The notes: generated by a model not told the origin, from the sequence alone. A stretch of DNA of 64,000 nucleotides from Phytopseudomonas dryadis (GCF_004327355.1 NZ_QJUM01000032.1:1-64000), one strand, 5' to 3'. Shown: positions 40,088 to 49,614, numbered from the stretch's first letter. Numbers and translations: made by a program.

Positions 40088-40531
40088 TCAACCAAAGACA
40101 AACATAATTAATAACAGCCACTTACCAATCAAGTTCAAATGATGCGTACTCAACAGTTCCACCAACAGAAACAGGCCGGCGATCACGCTGAGCAGCACGC
40201 CCAGCCAGAAGAACGAGGCACCGCGCTGTACGGGGGTGTCGATCACGGCGTGCTTGGGATAGGCGGGGTTGTAGCGCACGGCGACGACATCCCCTTTGCG
40301 GTAATGACGCCAGCTGCTCATGCTGCTTTCGTGCACGTGCAGGTTGCCTTGCTCGTCGCGCCACTCGAAGCGTGGGTAGCGGCTTGGCGTGGCGGCCCCC
40401 CATTGACTGCCGATGATGCGTCCCTGTGCCCGCGTCCAGTGGCGGCTGGCCCGCCGCCTCGCCAGGCCAAGCCCCATCAGGACGGCTCCGATACAGCCGA
40501 ATGCAAGGGCGAAAAACAGGGACGCAGGCAT
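40088..40531 (-). CDS. DUF3592-type membrane protein
   Basis: 147 residues from the ATG at 40531 (MPASLFFALAFGCIGAVLMG). Two membrane helices flank a soluble beta domain with GRIIGSQWGAATPSRYPRFEW, YRKGDVVAVRYNPAYPKHAV, the pattern of DUF3592. The second helix is FFWLGVLLSVIAGLFLLVEL. Its function is unknown. It is probably the first chromosomal gene beyond the prophage, since its end lies 8 bp from the right repeat pair. Confidence 0.82.
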   Translation of the reverse strand: MPASLFFALAFGCIGAVLMGLGLARRRASRHWTRAQGRIIGSQWGAATPSRYPRFEWRDEQGNLHVHESSMSSWRHYRKGDVVAVRYNPAYPKHAVIDTPVQRGASFFWLGVLLSVIAGLFLLVELLSTHHLNLIGKWLLLIMFVFG

Positions 40532-40738
40532 GTCTGTCTCGAATAGGGAATGTAGAAAGTAGGTGCGTCCAGAACGGCGAAGGTTCACGAAAAATAGCGC
40601 ACGGCATCCGCCCCCTGATTCGGCCGTGCACGCCGCTGAAGCGCCCAGCGGCGCCACCAGGCCAGGGGCATGAAGATTTAGGTTGAGTATCTTGCAGGGT
40701 TGCCTGTCTCAATGGATAGACCGAACCAGGAGGCAGTC

Positions 40739-41101
40739 ATGAAACCCATTACCACCCTAGGTACTTTGCTCGGCACCCTGTTGCTCACGGGCATGGCCCA
40801 TGCCGCGGACCCGCAGGAGCAGGAACCGGCCCGCGAGGCTTATCAGAACCAGGTGCTGCAGCAACTGCCGGATCAGGAAGATCCCCAAGCCAAGGACCCG
40901 ATGCATATCGGTGAACTCAAGGAGGGGACGCCCGCACCGCACAAATACTGGCGTGAGGACTACGCCCTCAAGGACCTGAAAGCGCACAACCTGCCGGAGC
41001 CGGAAGACAAGGAGCACGAGCACTGGGTGAAGATCGGCACCGACTACGTGCTGCTCAACAACAATACCGGCACCATCCAGAAGATCATCAAGGCCAAATG
41101 A
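40739..41101 (+). CDS. RcnB-family periplasmic protein
   Basis: 120 residues, CAGGAGG just upstream. A signal peptide ends at MAHAAD. After an acidic Gln/Glu/Asp-rich segment, the C-terminal motif KIGTDYVLLNNNTGTIQKII is the RcnB signature; family members influence nickel and cobalt homeostasis, although many pseudomonad copies have no tested role. No metal exporter gene is adjacent. Confidence 0.8.
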   Translation: MKPITTLGTLLGTLLLTGMAHAADPQEQEPAREAYQNQVLQQLPDQEDPQAKDPMHIGELKEGTPAPHKYWREDYALKDLKAHNLPEPEDKEHEHWVKIGTDYVLLNNNTGTIQKIIKAK

Positions 41102-41121
41102 TGCCTTGATCGCCAGGCTTT

Positions 41122-41157
41122 CCCCAGGCGCCGAATCGCGCGATTCGGCGTCTGGGG
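41122..41157 (+). terminator. Long stem-loop after the RcnB-like gene
   Basis: A 17-bp stem (CCCCAGGCGCCGAATCG against CGATTCGGCGTCTGGGG, one G-T pair) with a 2-nt centre. There is no clean T-tract, so termination would be weak or the stem may protect the mRNA end. Confidence 0.6.
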
Positions 41158-41275
41158 CTGGGCGTAAAAAATCTCGGAAAAAATCTTAAAAACACCAGGT
41201 TCACCGCTATCATTGTCACTGGCGCCTGCTACGGCGCGCCCTCTGACTTGGCGCTTTCTCCTCTAAGGATGGACG

Positions 41276-41722
41276 ATGAAAGTTTCTGGAAATACTCCCG
41301 TGTTCGATCCTTCCCCTAGCGGCAGTGAATGGCTGCGCAGTGCCGCCGCGCTGTTCGTCGGCGCCATCCTCGCCTACGGCACCCTGCTGCTGGCGGCGTT
41401 GCTGCGCCCGGAGCAGCCTGCCGCGACTCCAGCGGTACGGGTCACTCCGACAGAATCTACCGTGATCGAAGCGCCACAGGCGAATGATGATGATCCCTGG
41501 TGGCGCGGCGATGAGCAGTTCTGGCGCGAACAGGCCAGGCTCAACAGTGCCGCCGTGGCGCCACAGTACCGCGAGCTTCAGGTCACCTGGGCACGACAGA
41601 TGGCGGCGACTGCAGAGTTGCGTGCGCAACAGGCCAACCAGGCTGCTTCCAAGCCCCTGGCCCTGCCCGCCAAGGAGCGGGATGCCACGCCGCACCGTAT
41701 GCCAGCCGGGGAACAGCGCTAA
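41276..41722 (+). CDS. Single-pass membrane protein of unknown function
   Basis: 148 residues, start MKVSGNTPVFDPSPSGSEWL. One membrane helix at about 22-44 (AAALFVGAILAYGTLLLAAL), then a Pro/Thr-rich periplasmic part and a coiled segment (TWARQMAATAELRAQQANQA). No family recognised; the run of Ala and Gln suggests a flexible tail. Confidence 0.6.
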   Translation: MKVSGNTPVFDPSPSGSEWLRSAAALFVGAILAYGTLLLAALLRPEQPAATPAVRVTPTESTVIEAPQANDDDPWWRGDEQFWREQARLNSAAVAPQYRELQVTWARQMAATAELRAQQANQAASKPLALPAKERDATPHRMPAGEQR

Positions 41723-42003
41723 GCCGAAGCCAGCAGTAGCGGAAGCGTCGGTATATTCCACCCACAAATGGCCGGCTGCGGAACGCTTGACGTGTCCGTC
41801 GCTCAAACAGCTGCCAGCGCACTGGAAAGGCGTCACCGGGCAGCGATTGATCTGCTCTTCTGGCTTCGCATGCCGCCATGCTGTGGCGAGCGCGGCTCAC
41901 CTGCCATTCGTCAACAGGGGCAAATGCCGGCTCGAAACATGCTTGAGCATATCGAGCACGCACGCATGGGCGGTGCCCCTGCGCTGAACCGATGGAGCAC
42001 TTG

Positions 42004-42663
42004 ATGGACTTTATTCACCTGGTTATCGATTTCATCCTGCATATCGATCAGCATCTGGCGGCCCTGATCGCCGCCTACGGCACCTGGATCTACGCCATCC
42101 TGTTCCTCATCGTGTTCTGTGAAACAGGCCTGGTGGTCACCCCGTTCCTGCCGGGCGACTCGCTGCTGTTCGTCGCTGGCGCCATCGCCGTACACGGCAG
42201 CATGGACGTGCACCTGCTGGTGGCGCTGCTGATCTCCGCCGCGATCCTCGGCGATGCACTGAACTACACCATCGGCCGTTTCATGGGCAAGAAACTGTTC
42301 AGCAACCCCGATTCGAGGATCTTCCGCCGCCGCTACCTGGACATCACCGAGGGCTTCTACGTCCGCCATGGCGGCAAGACCATCATCCTCGCCCGTTTCG
42401 TCCCCATCGTGCGCACCTTCGCCCCTTTCGTCGCCGGCATGGGCAAGATGGCCTACACCCGCTTCGCCGCCTATAACGTGGTGGGCGCCATTCTCTGGGT
42501 CACGCTGTTCACCTACGGCGGCTACTTTTTCGGCAACCTGCCTGCGGTACAGAGCAATCTGCACTATCTGATCCTGGGCATCATCGTCGTCTCGATCATG
42601 CCCGGTATGGTGCAGCTGATCCGGCACAAGCTCAGTACCGCGGCCCGCTCGCGCGCGCAGTGA
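42004..42663 (+). CDS. DedA-family membrane protein
   Basis: 219 residues. The ATG at 42004 is preferred over 41992 because GGAG lies 7 bp upstream. DedA/SNARE-associated Golgi motifs are present: VFCETGLVVTPFLPGDSLLF, NYTIGRFMGKKLF, and the conserved RFVPIVRTFAPFVAGMGKM with the functionally important Arg residues. Family members act as undecaprenyl-phosphate or lipid flippases and affect membrane homeostasis and drug tolerance. A bidirectional terminator follows. Confidence 0.93.
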   Translation: MDFIHLVIDFILHIDQHLAALIAAYGTWIYAILFLIVFCETGLVVTPFLPGDSLLFVAGAIAVHGSMDVHLLVALLISAAILGDALNYTIGRFMGKKLFSNPDSRIFRRRYLDITEGFYVRHGGKTIILARFVPIVRTFAPFVAGMGKMAYTRFAAYNVVGAILWVTLFTYGGYFFGNLPAVQSNLHYLILGIIVVSIMPGMVQLIRHKLSTAARSRAQ

Positions 42664-42691
42664 TTCGCCAGTACGCCCGCTGACACTCATG

Positions 42692-42718
42692 AAAAAGCCC
42701 CGATAAACGGGGCTTTTT
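42692..42718. terminator. Bidirectional terminator between dedA and the efflux operon
   Basis: AAAAAGCCCCG / CGGGGCTTTTT with a 5-nt loop and A/T tracts on both sides, separating convergent genes. Confidence 0.9.
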
Positions 42719-42737
42719 CATGATGCTTGGAGCCGGA

Positions 42738-44177
42738 TCAGGATCTGGGGGCACTGGCCGTCTGCGCCCGCTCATGCCAACCGCCGCCGAGGGCCTTGTA
42801 CAGGTTAACCTCGCTGGTGAGCTGGGAGAGACGATCGCCGATCAGTTGCTGCTGGGCGCTGAACAGCTGGCGCTGGGCATCGAGCAGGGTCAGGTAGCTG
42901 TCCACACCAGTACGGAAACGACGCTCGGCCAGGCTGAAATAGCTTTCCGAGGTCTGCACCAGTTCACGCTGGGCCTGCAGTTGCTCTTCGTAGGTGGCGC
43001 GGGCGGCGAGGCCGTCGGCGACTTCCTGGAAGGCGGTCTGGATGGCTTTCTCGTACTCGGCGACCTGGATGTTCTTCTGCACTTCGGCATAGTCGAGGTT
43101 GGCGCGCAGACGCCCGGCCGTGAAGATCGGCAGGTTGATCTGCGGCTGGAACAGCCAGGTGCCCGAACCGCCGTCGAACAGACCGGACAGCTGACTGCTG
43201 GCCGTGCCGGCATTGGCGGTCAGGCTGATGCTCGGGAAGAACGCCGCCCGCGCCGCACCGATGCTGGCATTGGCACTGAGCAGTTCATGCTCGGCCTGGA
43301 GCAGATCGGGACGCCGCTGCAGCAGTTCGGAAGGCAGGCCTGCCGGCACTTCGGCCAGCAGGTCGTCATCCAGTACCTCGCCACGCGGCAGGTCCGCCGG
43401 CACGCCGCCACCCAACAGCACGGACAGGGCGTTGCGATCCAGCGCCACCAAGCGGGTGTACTGCGCCAGGCTGACCTGGGCGGTCTGCACCGCCGTACGC
43501 GCCTGGCTCAGGGCCAAGGCATCGGTCACGCCGACATCGAAGCTGCGCTGGGTCAGTTCCAGGCTGCGCTGGTAGGTGCCCAGGGTGTCACGCGTCAGTT
43601 GCAGCAGCGCCTCGTCGGCCTGCAGCGTCAGGTAGGCGTTGGCCACGCTGGCGATCAGGCTGATCTGCGCGCTGCGCCGGGCCTCTTCGGTCGCGAAGTA
43701 CTGCTGCAGGGTCTGCTCGTTGAGGCTGCGCAGACGACCGAAGAAATCCACTTCCCAGGCATTCACCCCGAGCGTGGCGCTGTACTGGCTGCTGATCATC
43801 GAGTCGCCGGTCTGCGACAGATCGCCCGGCAGGCGCTGGCGCGAACCGGCACCGTCGGCCGAAACGCCGGGGAACAGCTCGGAACGCTGGATGCGGTACT
43901 GCGCCCGGTAAGCCTCGACGTTCAGTGCGGCCACGCGCAGGTCACGGTTGTTGCTCAGTGCGGTGGCGACCAGACGCTGCAGCGCCGGGTCACGCAGGAA
44001 CTCGCGCCAGCCGAGATCGGCGGCCGGCACCGCGGTCTGCGCGGCACCGCCCTCGTACGCCTGGCCCGTGGGCCAGGCCGCGTCCACCGGCGCCTCGGGG
44101 CGCTGGTAGTCGGGGATCAGGGAGCAGCCGCTGAGCACGACGGCCGCGACTGCCAGGGACAACAGGGACTGCCTCAC
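42738..44177 (-). CDS. ttgC: RND efflux outer-membrane channel (OprM/TtgC type)
   Basis: Outer-membrane lipoprotein duct of the tripartite pump; 479 residues, lipobox VLSGC at Cys 18. The NodT-type OEP fold repeats twice (RIQRSELFPGVSADGAGS, LGVNAWEVDFFGRLRSLNEQ, and GAARAAFFPSISLTANAGTA, FQPQINLPIFTAGRLRANL, FRTGVDSYLTLLDAQRQLF). The length suits OprM-type proteins. Last gene of the operon, its start overlapping the pump gene by 4 bp. A MexAB-OprM versus TtgABC label rests on overall resemblance and the operator, so the symbol is provisional. Confidence 0.9.
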   Translation of the reverse strand: MRQSLLSLAVAAVVLSGCSLIPDYQRPEAPVDAAWPTGQAYEGGAAQTAVPAADLGWREFLRDPALQRLVATALSNNRDLRVAALNVEAYRAQYRIQRSELFPGVSADGAGSRQRLPGDLSQTGDSMISSQYSATLGVNAWEVDFFGRLRSLNEQTLQQYFATEEARRSAQISLIASVANAYLTLQADEALLQLTRDTLGTYQRSLELTQRSFDVGVTDALALSQARTAVQTAQVSLAQYTRLVALDRNALSVLLGGGVPADLPRGEVLDDDLLAEVPAGLPSELLQRRPDLLQAEHELLSANASIGAARAAFFPSISLTANAGTASSQLSGLFDGGSGTWLFQPQINLPIFTAGRLRANLDYAEVQKNIQVAEYEKAIQTAFQEVADGLAARATYEEQLQAQRELVQTSESYFSLAERRFRTGVDSYLTLLDAQRQLFSAQQQLIGDRLSQLTSEVNLYKALGGGWHERAQTASAPRS

Positions 44178-47100
44178 TGGACGGCCTCCTTCTCAGTGGT
44201 TTCTTTGCTGCGCTTGTCCTTGAACATCGAGCTCACCAGCACATAGAACAGCGGCACCCAGAAGATCGCCAGGATAGCGGCCGAAAGCATGCCGCCGATC
44301 ACGCCGGTACCGATGGCGTGCTTGCTGCCGGCACCCGCACCGCTGGAGATGGCCAACGGCACGACACCGAGGATGAACGCCAGCGAGGTCATGATGATCG
44401 GGCGCAGACGCATGCGGCAGGCTTCCACCGCCGCATCCACGTAGCTATTGCCCTGCTCGTGCAACGACTTGGCGAACTCGACGATGAGGATCGCGTTACG
44501 TGCCGACAGGCCGATGGTGGTGATCAGGCCGACCTGGAAGAACACGTCGTTGGACAAGCCACGGCCCAGGGTGAACAACAAGGCGCCGATCACCCCCAGC
44601 GGTACCACCAGCATCACCGCGAACGGGATCGACCAGCTCTCGTACAGCGCCGCCAGGCAGAGGAATACCACCAGCAGCGAAAGCGCATACAGAGCCGGGG
44701 CCTGAGAGCCAGAGAGGCGTTCCTCGTAGGACTGCCCCGTCCAGTCGAAACCGACCCCCTCCGGTAGTTGCGAGGCAACTTCCTCGACCGCGGCCATGGC
44801 CTCGCCGGAGCTGTAACCCGGCGCCGGCTCACCGAGAATCTCGATGGCGCTGACGCCGTTGTACCGGGCCAGCTTGGGCGAACCATAGGTCCACTCGCCA
44901 GTGGCGAAGGCGCTGAACGGCACCATCTGTCCCTGGTCGTTGCGCACGTGCCACCTGTCCAGGTCTTCGGGATTCATCCGCGAGGCGGCATCACCCTGCA
45001 GATAGACCCGCTTGACCCGTCCGCGGTCGATGAAGTCGTTGACATAGGCGCCCCCCCAACCGATCTGCAGGGTGCTGTTGACGTCGGCCAGAGACACCCC
45101 GAGGGTACGCACCTTCTCGTCATCGATCAGCAACTGGTACTGCGGCTCGTCCAGCAGGCCGTTGGCGCGGACGCTGCTGAGCACCGGGTTCTCACGGGCC
45201 AGCTGGAGGAATTTGTCGCGAGCCTCGTTGAGGGTGGCCTGGCCAACGCCGGCACGGTCCTGCAGGAACAGGTTGAAACCGGTGGCGTTACCCATCTCCA
45301 TGACCGCCGGCGGGGCGAAGGCAAAGACCATCGCGTCGCGGAACTCGCCACCGAAGAACTTGCCCTGGGCGCGTTGCGCCAGCTCGAACACACTGGTGCC
45401 CGCCTCGGTACGCTCGGCCCACGGCTTGAGCATGATGAAGGCCATGCCCGAGCTCTGACCACGGCCGGCGAAGTTGAAGCCGGTTACGGTGAACACCGAG
45501 TTGACCACGTCCTTTTCTTCTTCGAGCAGGTACTTGCGCATGTCATCGACCACGGCCGCGGTGCGCTCGGCGCTGGAACCCGATGGCGTTTGCACCTGGG
45601 CGAAGAGTACGCCCTGATCCTCTTCGGGCAGGAATGCCGAGGGAATCTGGGTGAACAGCCAGATCATGGCCGCGACGATCGCCGCGTAGATGATCAGGAA
45701 CGGCGCCTTGCGCTTGAGCATGGCTTTGACGCCACGCTCGTAGCCATTGACGCTGCGCTCGAAGGTACGGTTGAACCAGCCGAAGAAACCGCCCTTCTCG
45801 TGGTGCTCGCCCTTGGCGATGGGCTTGAGCAGGGTGGCGCACAGCGCCGGGGTGAAGATCAGCGCCAGGATGACCGAGAGCACCATGGCCGAGACGATGG
45901 TGATGGAAAACTGCCGGTAGATCACCCCCACCGAGCCGCCGAAGAAGGCCATCGGCAGCAGAACCGCCGAGAGCACCACGCCGATGCCCACCAGCGCGCC
46001 CTGGATCTGGCCCATGGACTTGCGCGTCGCTTCGAGTGGCGACAGACCTTCCTCGCGCATCACCCGCTCGACGTTTTCCACCACCACGATGGCATCGTCC
46101 ACCAGCAGGCCGATGGCCAGGATCATGGCGAACATGGTCAGGGTATTGATGCTGAAACCGCAGGCCGCGAGGATGCCGAAGGTACCCAGCAGCACCACCG
46201 GTACCGCCAGGGTCGGGATCAGCGTGGCGCGCAGGTTCTGCAGGAACAGGTACATCACCAGGAACACCAGCACGAAGGCTTCGATCAGGGTACTGACCAC
46301 GCCGCTGATCGACGCAGAGACCACAGGCGTGGAGTCGTACGGCATGACCACTTCCATGCCGGCCGGGAAGAACGGCCTCAGTTCCTCGATGGTGGCGCGG
46401 ATCGCCTTGGCGGTATCCAGGGCGTTGGCCCCGGTGGCCAACCTGATCGCCATGCCGGACGCGGCGTTGCCATTGAACTTGGCGCTGACGCTGTAGTTCT
46501 CGCCGCCCAGCTCGACCCTGGCGACGTCGCCCAGGCGAACCTGGGAACCGTCACGGTTGACCTTGAGCAGGATCTCGCGGAACTGTTCCGGCGTCTGCAG
46601 GCGGGTCTTGCCGATGATGGTGGCGTTGAGCTGCTGGCCGGGGGCGGCGGGCAGACCACCGAACTGACCGGAAGAAACCTGTACGTTCTGCGCCTCGACG
46701 GCGCTGCGCACATCCGTGGGCGTCAGCTGGAAGTTGTTGAGCTTGGCCGGGTCCAGCCAGATGCGCATGGCGTACTGGGCGCCGAACACCTGGAAGTCAC
46801 CGACACCCGGGGTACGGGAAATCGGGTCCTGCATGTTGGCGATGATGTAGTTGGACAGGTCCTGGTTGCTCATGCTGCCATCGGTGGAGACCACGCCGAT
46901 CACCAGCAGGAAGTTCCTCACCGACTTGGTCACCCGCAGGCCCTGCTGCTGCACTTCCTGGGGCAGCATCGGGGTAGCCAGCTGCAACTTGTTCTGCACC
47001 TGCACCTGGGCGATGTTGGGATCGGTGCCCTGGTTGAAGGTAACGATGATCTCCATGCTGCCGTCGGAGTTGCTCGACGAACTGATGTAGCGCAGCCCGT

Positions 47101-47317
47101 CGATACCGTTGAGCTGCTGTTCGATCACCTGGACCACGGTGTCCTGCACGGTCTGCGCGGAAGCACCCGGGTAGTTGACCTGGATCGACACGGCGGGAGG
47201 GGCGATGCTCGGATACTGGTTGACCGGCAACGAGAGAATGGACAGACCGCCCGCGAGCATGATCACCAACGCGATCACCCAGGCAAAGATCGGCCTGTCG
47301 ATGAAGAAATTCGCCAT
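44174..47317 (-). CDS. ttgB: RND multidrug efflux pump (MexB/TtgB/AcrB type)
   Basis: Inner-membrane drug/proton antiporter of the HAE1 family; 1047 residues, twelve membrane segments and two large periplasmic loops. The N-terminus MANFFIDRPIFAWVIALVIM, the proton-relay Asp pair in IGLLVDDAIVVVENVE (positions equivalent to Asp407/408) and the RND signature GFSINTLTMFAMILAIGLL are present, as is the second-half LITTIGLSARNAILIVEFAK. The ends match trimeric AcrB-like pumps, with no truncation. Gene order adaptor-pump-channel, with a 14-bp gap from the adaptor. Confidence 0.96.
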   Translation of the reverse strand: MANFFIDRPIFAWVIALVIMLAGGLSILSLPVNQYPSIAPPAVSIQVNYPGASAQTVQDTVVQVIEQQLNGIDGLRYISSSSNSDGSMEIIVTFNQGTDPNIAQVQVQNKLQLATPMLPQEVQQQGLRVTKSVRNFLLVIGVVSTDGSMSNQDLSNYIIANMQDPISRTPGVGDFQVFGAQYAMRIWLDPAKLNNFQLTPTDVRSAVEAQNVQVSSGQFGGLPAAPGQQLNATIIGKTRLQTPEQFREILLKVNRDGSQVRLGDVARVELGGENYSVSAKFNGNAASGMAIRLATGANALDTAKAIRATIEELRPFFPAGMEVVMPYDSTPVVSASISGVVSTLIEAFVLVFLVMYLFLQNLRATLIPTLAVPVVLLGTFGILAACGFSINTLTMFAMILAIGLLVDDAIVVVENVERVMREEGLSPLEATRKSMGQIQGALVGIGVVLSAVLLPMAFFGGSVGVIYRQFSITIVSAMVLSVILALIFTPALCATLLKPIAKGEHHEKGGFFGWFNRTFERSVNGYERGVKAMLKRKAPFLIIYAAIVAAMIWLFTQIPSAFLPEEDQGVLFAQVQTPSGSSAERTAAVVDDMRKYLLEEEKDVVNSVFTVTGFNFAGRGQSSGMAFIMLKPWAERTEAGTSVFELAQRAQGKFFGGEFRDAMVFAFAPPAVMEMGNATGFNLFLQDRAGVGQATLNEARDKFLQLARENPVLSSVRANGLLDEPQYQLLIDDEKVRTLGVSLADVNSTLQIGWGGAYVNDFIDRGRVKRVYLQGDAASRMNPEDLDRWHVRNDQGQMVPFSAFATGEWTYGSPKLARYNGVSAIEILGEPAPGYSSGEAMAAVEEVASQLPEGVGFDWTGQSYEERLSGSQAPALYALSLLVVFLCLAALYESWSIPFAVMLVVPLGVIGALLFTLGRGLSNDVFFQVGLITTIGLSARNAILIVEFAKSLHEQGNSYVDAAVEACRMRLRPIIMTSLAFILGVVPLAISSGAGAGSKHAIGTGVIGGMLSAAILAIFWVPLFYVLVSSMFKDKRSKETTEKEAVQ

Positions 47318-47331
47318 CGTGTTGTCGCTCC

Positions 47332-48474
47332 TTAGCGGCTGGCAGCCTGGTCGGAACCCGACGCCTGCGGTTCAGCGACATTTTTCGCCGCGGTGGTCTT
47401 CACTTCGACGCCCGGCTGAACGAACTGCAGGCCCTCGGTGATCAGCTTGTCGCCCGGGTTCAGGCCTTCGATGATCAGCCAGCGGTTGCCAGCGGTGCGT
47501 TCGGCCTTGAGCTGGCGCAACTCGACCTTGTTCTCGGCGTTGACCACCAGCGCGGTCGGCTCGCCCTTGGCATTGCGCGTCACCCCTTGCTGCGGTGCCA
47601 GGATGGCCTTCTGGTTGACGCCGGCGTTGAGTCGCGCATGGACGAACATGCCGGGCAGGAGGTTGTGATCCGGGTTGGGGAACACGGCGCGCAGGGTGAC
47701 CGAGCCGGTGCCTTCGTCGACCGACACTTCGGAGAATTCCAGCTTGCCTTCGTGCTCGTAGTCGCTGCCGTCTTCCAGGCGCAACTGGACCTTGGCGGCG
47801 TTTTCACCGGCCTTCTGCAACTGGCCGCTCTCCAGCTCGCGGCGCAGGCGCAGCAGATCCTTGCTCGGCTGGGTCACATCGACATAGATCGGATCGAGCT
47901 GCTGGATGGTCGCCATGGCGTTGGCCTGGCCGTTGCTGACCAAGGCGCCCTCGGTGACGGCCGAACGACCGACACGGCCGCTGATGGGCGCCAGAACCTT
48001 GGTGTAGCGCAGGTTGATGCTGGCCTGCTCCAGAGCCGCTTCGGCCTGCAGGCGTGCAGCCTGGGCCTCGTCGTAGGCCTGACGGCTCACCGCCTGATCG
48101 GCGACCAGATCCTTGTAGCGCTCGGCCAGGGACTTGGTCGATGCCAATGTGGCCTGGGCGCTCTTGTAGGCCGCCTGATAGACCGACGCATCGATCTGAT
48201 AGAGCTGCTCGCCCGCCTTCACTTCCGAGCCCTCGGCGAACAGACGCTTCTGGATGATGCCATCGACCTGCGGACGCACCTCGGCGATCCGGTACGCGGC
48301 GGTGCGTCCCGGCAGTTCGCTGGTCAAGGTATAGGGCTCTGCCTGCAGGGTGACGATCCCCACGCTGGGCGTCTGCGCGGGCGGCGGCGCCTCGCCTTCA
48401 CTGCAACCTGCAAGGGTGAGCGTGGCCAGAGCAACGGCGGAAACCATAGCTGCGAAGGCTGGCTTCTTCTGCAT
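47332..48474 (-). CDS. ttgA: RND periplasmic adaptor (MexA/TtgA type lipoprotein)
   Basis: Links the pump to the outer channel. The ATG at 48474 (MQKKPAFAAMVSAVALATLT) with GAGG upstream gives 380 residues, close to MexA and TtgA; an ATG at 48495 would add seven residues. Lipobox TLAGC. The hairpin and lipoyl halves show LPGRTAAYRIAEVRPQVDG, EGSEVKAGEQLYQIDASVYQ and LRYTKVLAPISGRVGRSAV, and the barrel region GSVTLRAVFPNPDHNLLPGM. First gene of the pump operon, read divergently from the TetR-type regulator. Confidence 0.95.
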   Translation of the reverse strand: MQKKPAFAAMVSAVALATLTLAGCSEGEAPPPAQTPSVGIVTLQAEPYTLTSELPGRTAAYRIAEVRPQVDGIIQKRLFAEGSEVKAGEQLYQIDASVYQAAYKSAQATLASTKSLAERYKDLVADQAVSRQAYDEAQAARLQAEAALEQASINLRYTKVLAPISGRVGRSAVTEGALVSNGQANAMATIQQLDPIYVDVTQPSKDLLRLRRELESGQLQKAGENAAKVQLRLEDGSDYEHEGKLEFSEVSVDEGTGSVTLRAVFPNPDHNLLPGMFVHARLNAGVNQKAILAPQQGVTRNAKGEPTALVVNAENKVELRQLKAERTAGNRWLIIEGLNPGDKLITEGLQFVQPGVEVKTTAAKNVAEPQASGSDQAASR

Positions 48475-48560
48475 CTGAAAAGACCTCATATTCATATTGA
48501 TTCTTGCCGGGCGGGCGATACCTGGGCAGAGAGCCGAGGTGGATAGTAGGGACAGGTAGG

Positions 48561-48593
48561 GAATATACTTACATTCGAGAATGTTTGTAAATG
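48561..48593. promoter_or_regulatory. TtgR-type operator between the pump operon and its regulator
   Basis: The segment holds GAATATACTTACATTCGAGA followed by ATGTTTGTAAATG. Read on the minus strand it keeps TTTACAAACA and GAATGTAAGTATATTC, which I recall from the Pseudomonas putida ttgABC-ttgR operator. TTACATTC and GAATGTTTGTAA form an imperfect palindrome over the divergent promoters. Confidence 0.75.
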
Positions 48594-48680
48594 CATGTTT
48601 TGTGCAACACTGTGACCTGTTGTGACGCCTGTAGACCGGCTGCAAGCCATTCAATCACCACTGCGGAAGCGCCCCCGACC

Positions 48681-49316
48681 ATGGCCAGACGTACCAAAGA
48701 GGAAGCCGAAGAAACCCGTGCGCACATCCTCGATGCTGCCGAACGGGTTTTCTACGCCAAAGGCGTTTCGAGCGCCTCGCTGGCCGATATCGCTGCCGAT
48801 GCCGGCGTTTCCCGGGGCGCCATCTACTGGCACTTCCAGAACAAGGTCGAGCTGTTCCAGGCCATGCTCGAACGCCTCAGGCTGCCACTCGAGGAACTGG
48901 CGCAGGCCTGCGAGAACGAAAACGAGCCGAACCCGCTGGGCCACATGCGGCAGTTGCTGGTCCATCTTCTGCAACGGGTGGCCGAGGACCCTCAAAGCCG
49001 CCGGGTCAGCGAAATCCTCCAGCACAAGTGCGAATACACCGACGACCTGGGTGACCTGCGCCAACGGATGCAAGCATTCAGCCAAGAGTGCGACCAGCGG
49101 ATTGCAAAAACGTTACGCAATGCCGTCAACCAGGGGCAACTGCCCGCCGATCTGGACTGTTCGCGGGCGGCCATCTGCATGCACGCCTATATAGACGGCG
49201 TACAGGCCCACTGGCTGCTGAGCCCAGACAGCTACGATCTCGGTAGCCAGGCCCATGCCATGGTGGATGCCCTGCTCGACATGTTGCGCAATAGCCCCGC
49301 GCTGCGCACAGCATAG
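48681..49316 (+). CDS. ttgR: TetR-family repressor of the efflux operon (TtgR-like)
   Basis: Ligand-responsive repressor of 211 residues from the ATG at 48681. The N-terminal HTH shows MARRTKEEAEETRAHILDAA, FYAKGVSSASLADIAADAGV and SRGAIYWHFQNKVELFQAML, close to TtgR/AcrR. The ligand domain contains RRVSEILQHKCEYTDDLGDL and AYIDGVQAHWLLSPDSYDL, regions typical of pump repressors that bind antibiotics and flavonoids. Divergent from ttgA with the operator between, so it most likely represses both. Confidence 0.92.
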   Translation: MARRTKEEAEETRAHILDAAERVFYAKGVSSASLADIAADAGVSRGAIYWHFQNKVELFQAMLERLRLPLEELAQACENENEPNPLGHMRQLLVHLLQRVAEDPQSRRVSEILQHKCEYTDDLGDLRQRMQAFSQECDQRIAKTLRNAVNQGQLPADLDCSRAAICMHAYIDGVQAHWLLSPDSYDLGSQAHAMVDALLDMLRNSPALRTA

Positions 49317-49359
49317 TCCAGCAGGCGACATTATCCACCGCGAACGGCGGCCGGCACGT

Positions 49360-49393
49360 CAGGTGCAGGTGCAGGTGCAGGTGCAGGTGCAGG
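49360..49393 (+). repeat. Hexanucleotide tandem repeat (CAGGTG)n
   Basis: About five and a half copies of CAGGTG in the non-coding stretch after ttgR and before the convergent gntP-type gene. It does not lie in a supported reading frame. Copy number may vary between strains. Confidence 0.8.
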
Positions 49394-49614
49394 CACCACT
49401 TTCGCACGACGAGCGCGTGGCAACGCCCTGCCAATGGGCGCTGTGCTTTCATCGCGGATGTGAGCCTCTGAGGCTCGAAGGCGAACCGCGCCAGCCAGGC
49501 CGCCACTCGGGATGGCCATGTCCCCACGGCTCAGCGCCCTGGCGGTGCTCGGCGACCGCCAGGGCACCCGGAGCGCCCCCCTCGAGAGGTCACGCCCGGG
49601 GCCAGAGGCGATGC

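Noticed and set aside
40100..40170. Possible attR copy of the tRNA-Met 3' end
   Set aside because: Only scattered matches such as TTCAA and GCGTA with unequal spacing; no continuous identity to the tRNA end.
44768..47335. 855-residue open frame on the plus strand
   Set aside because: Antisense to the RND pump gene; no recognisable protein pattern.
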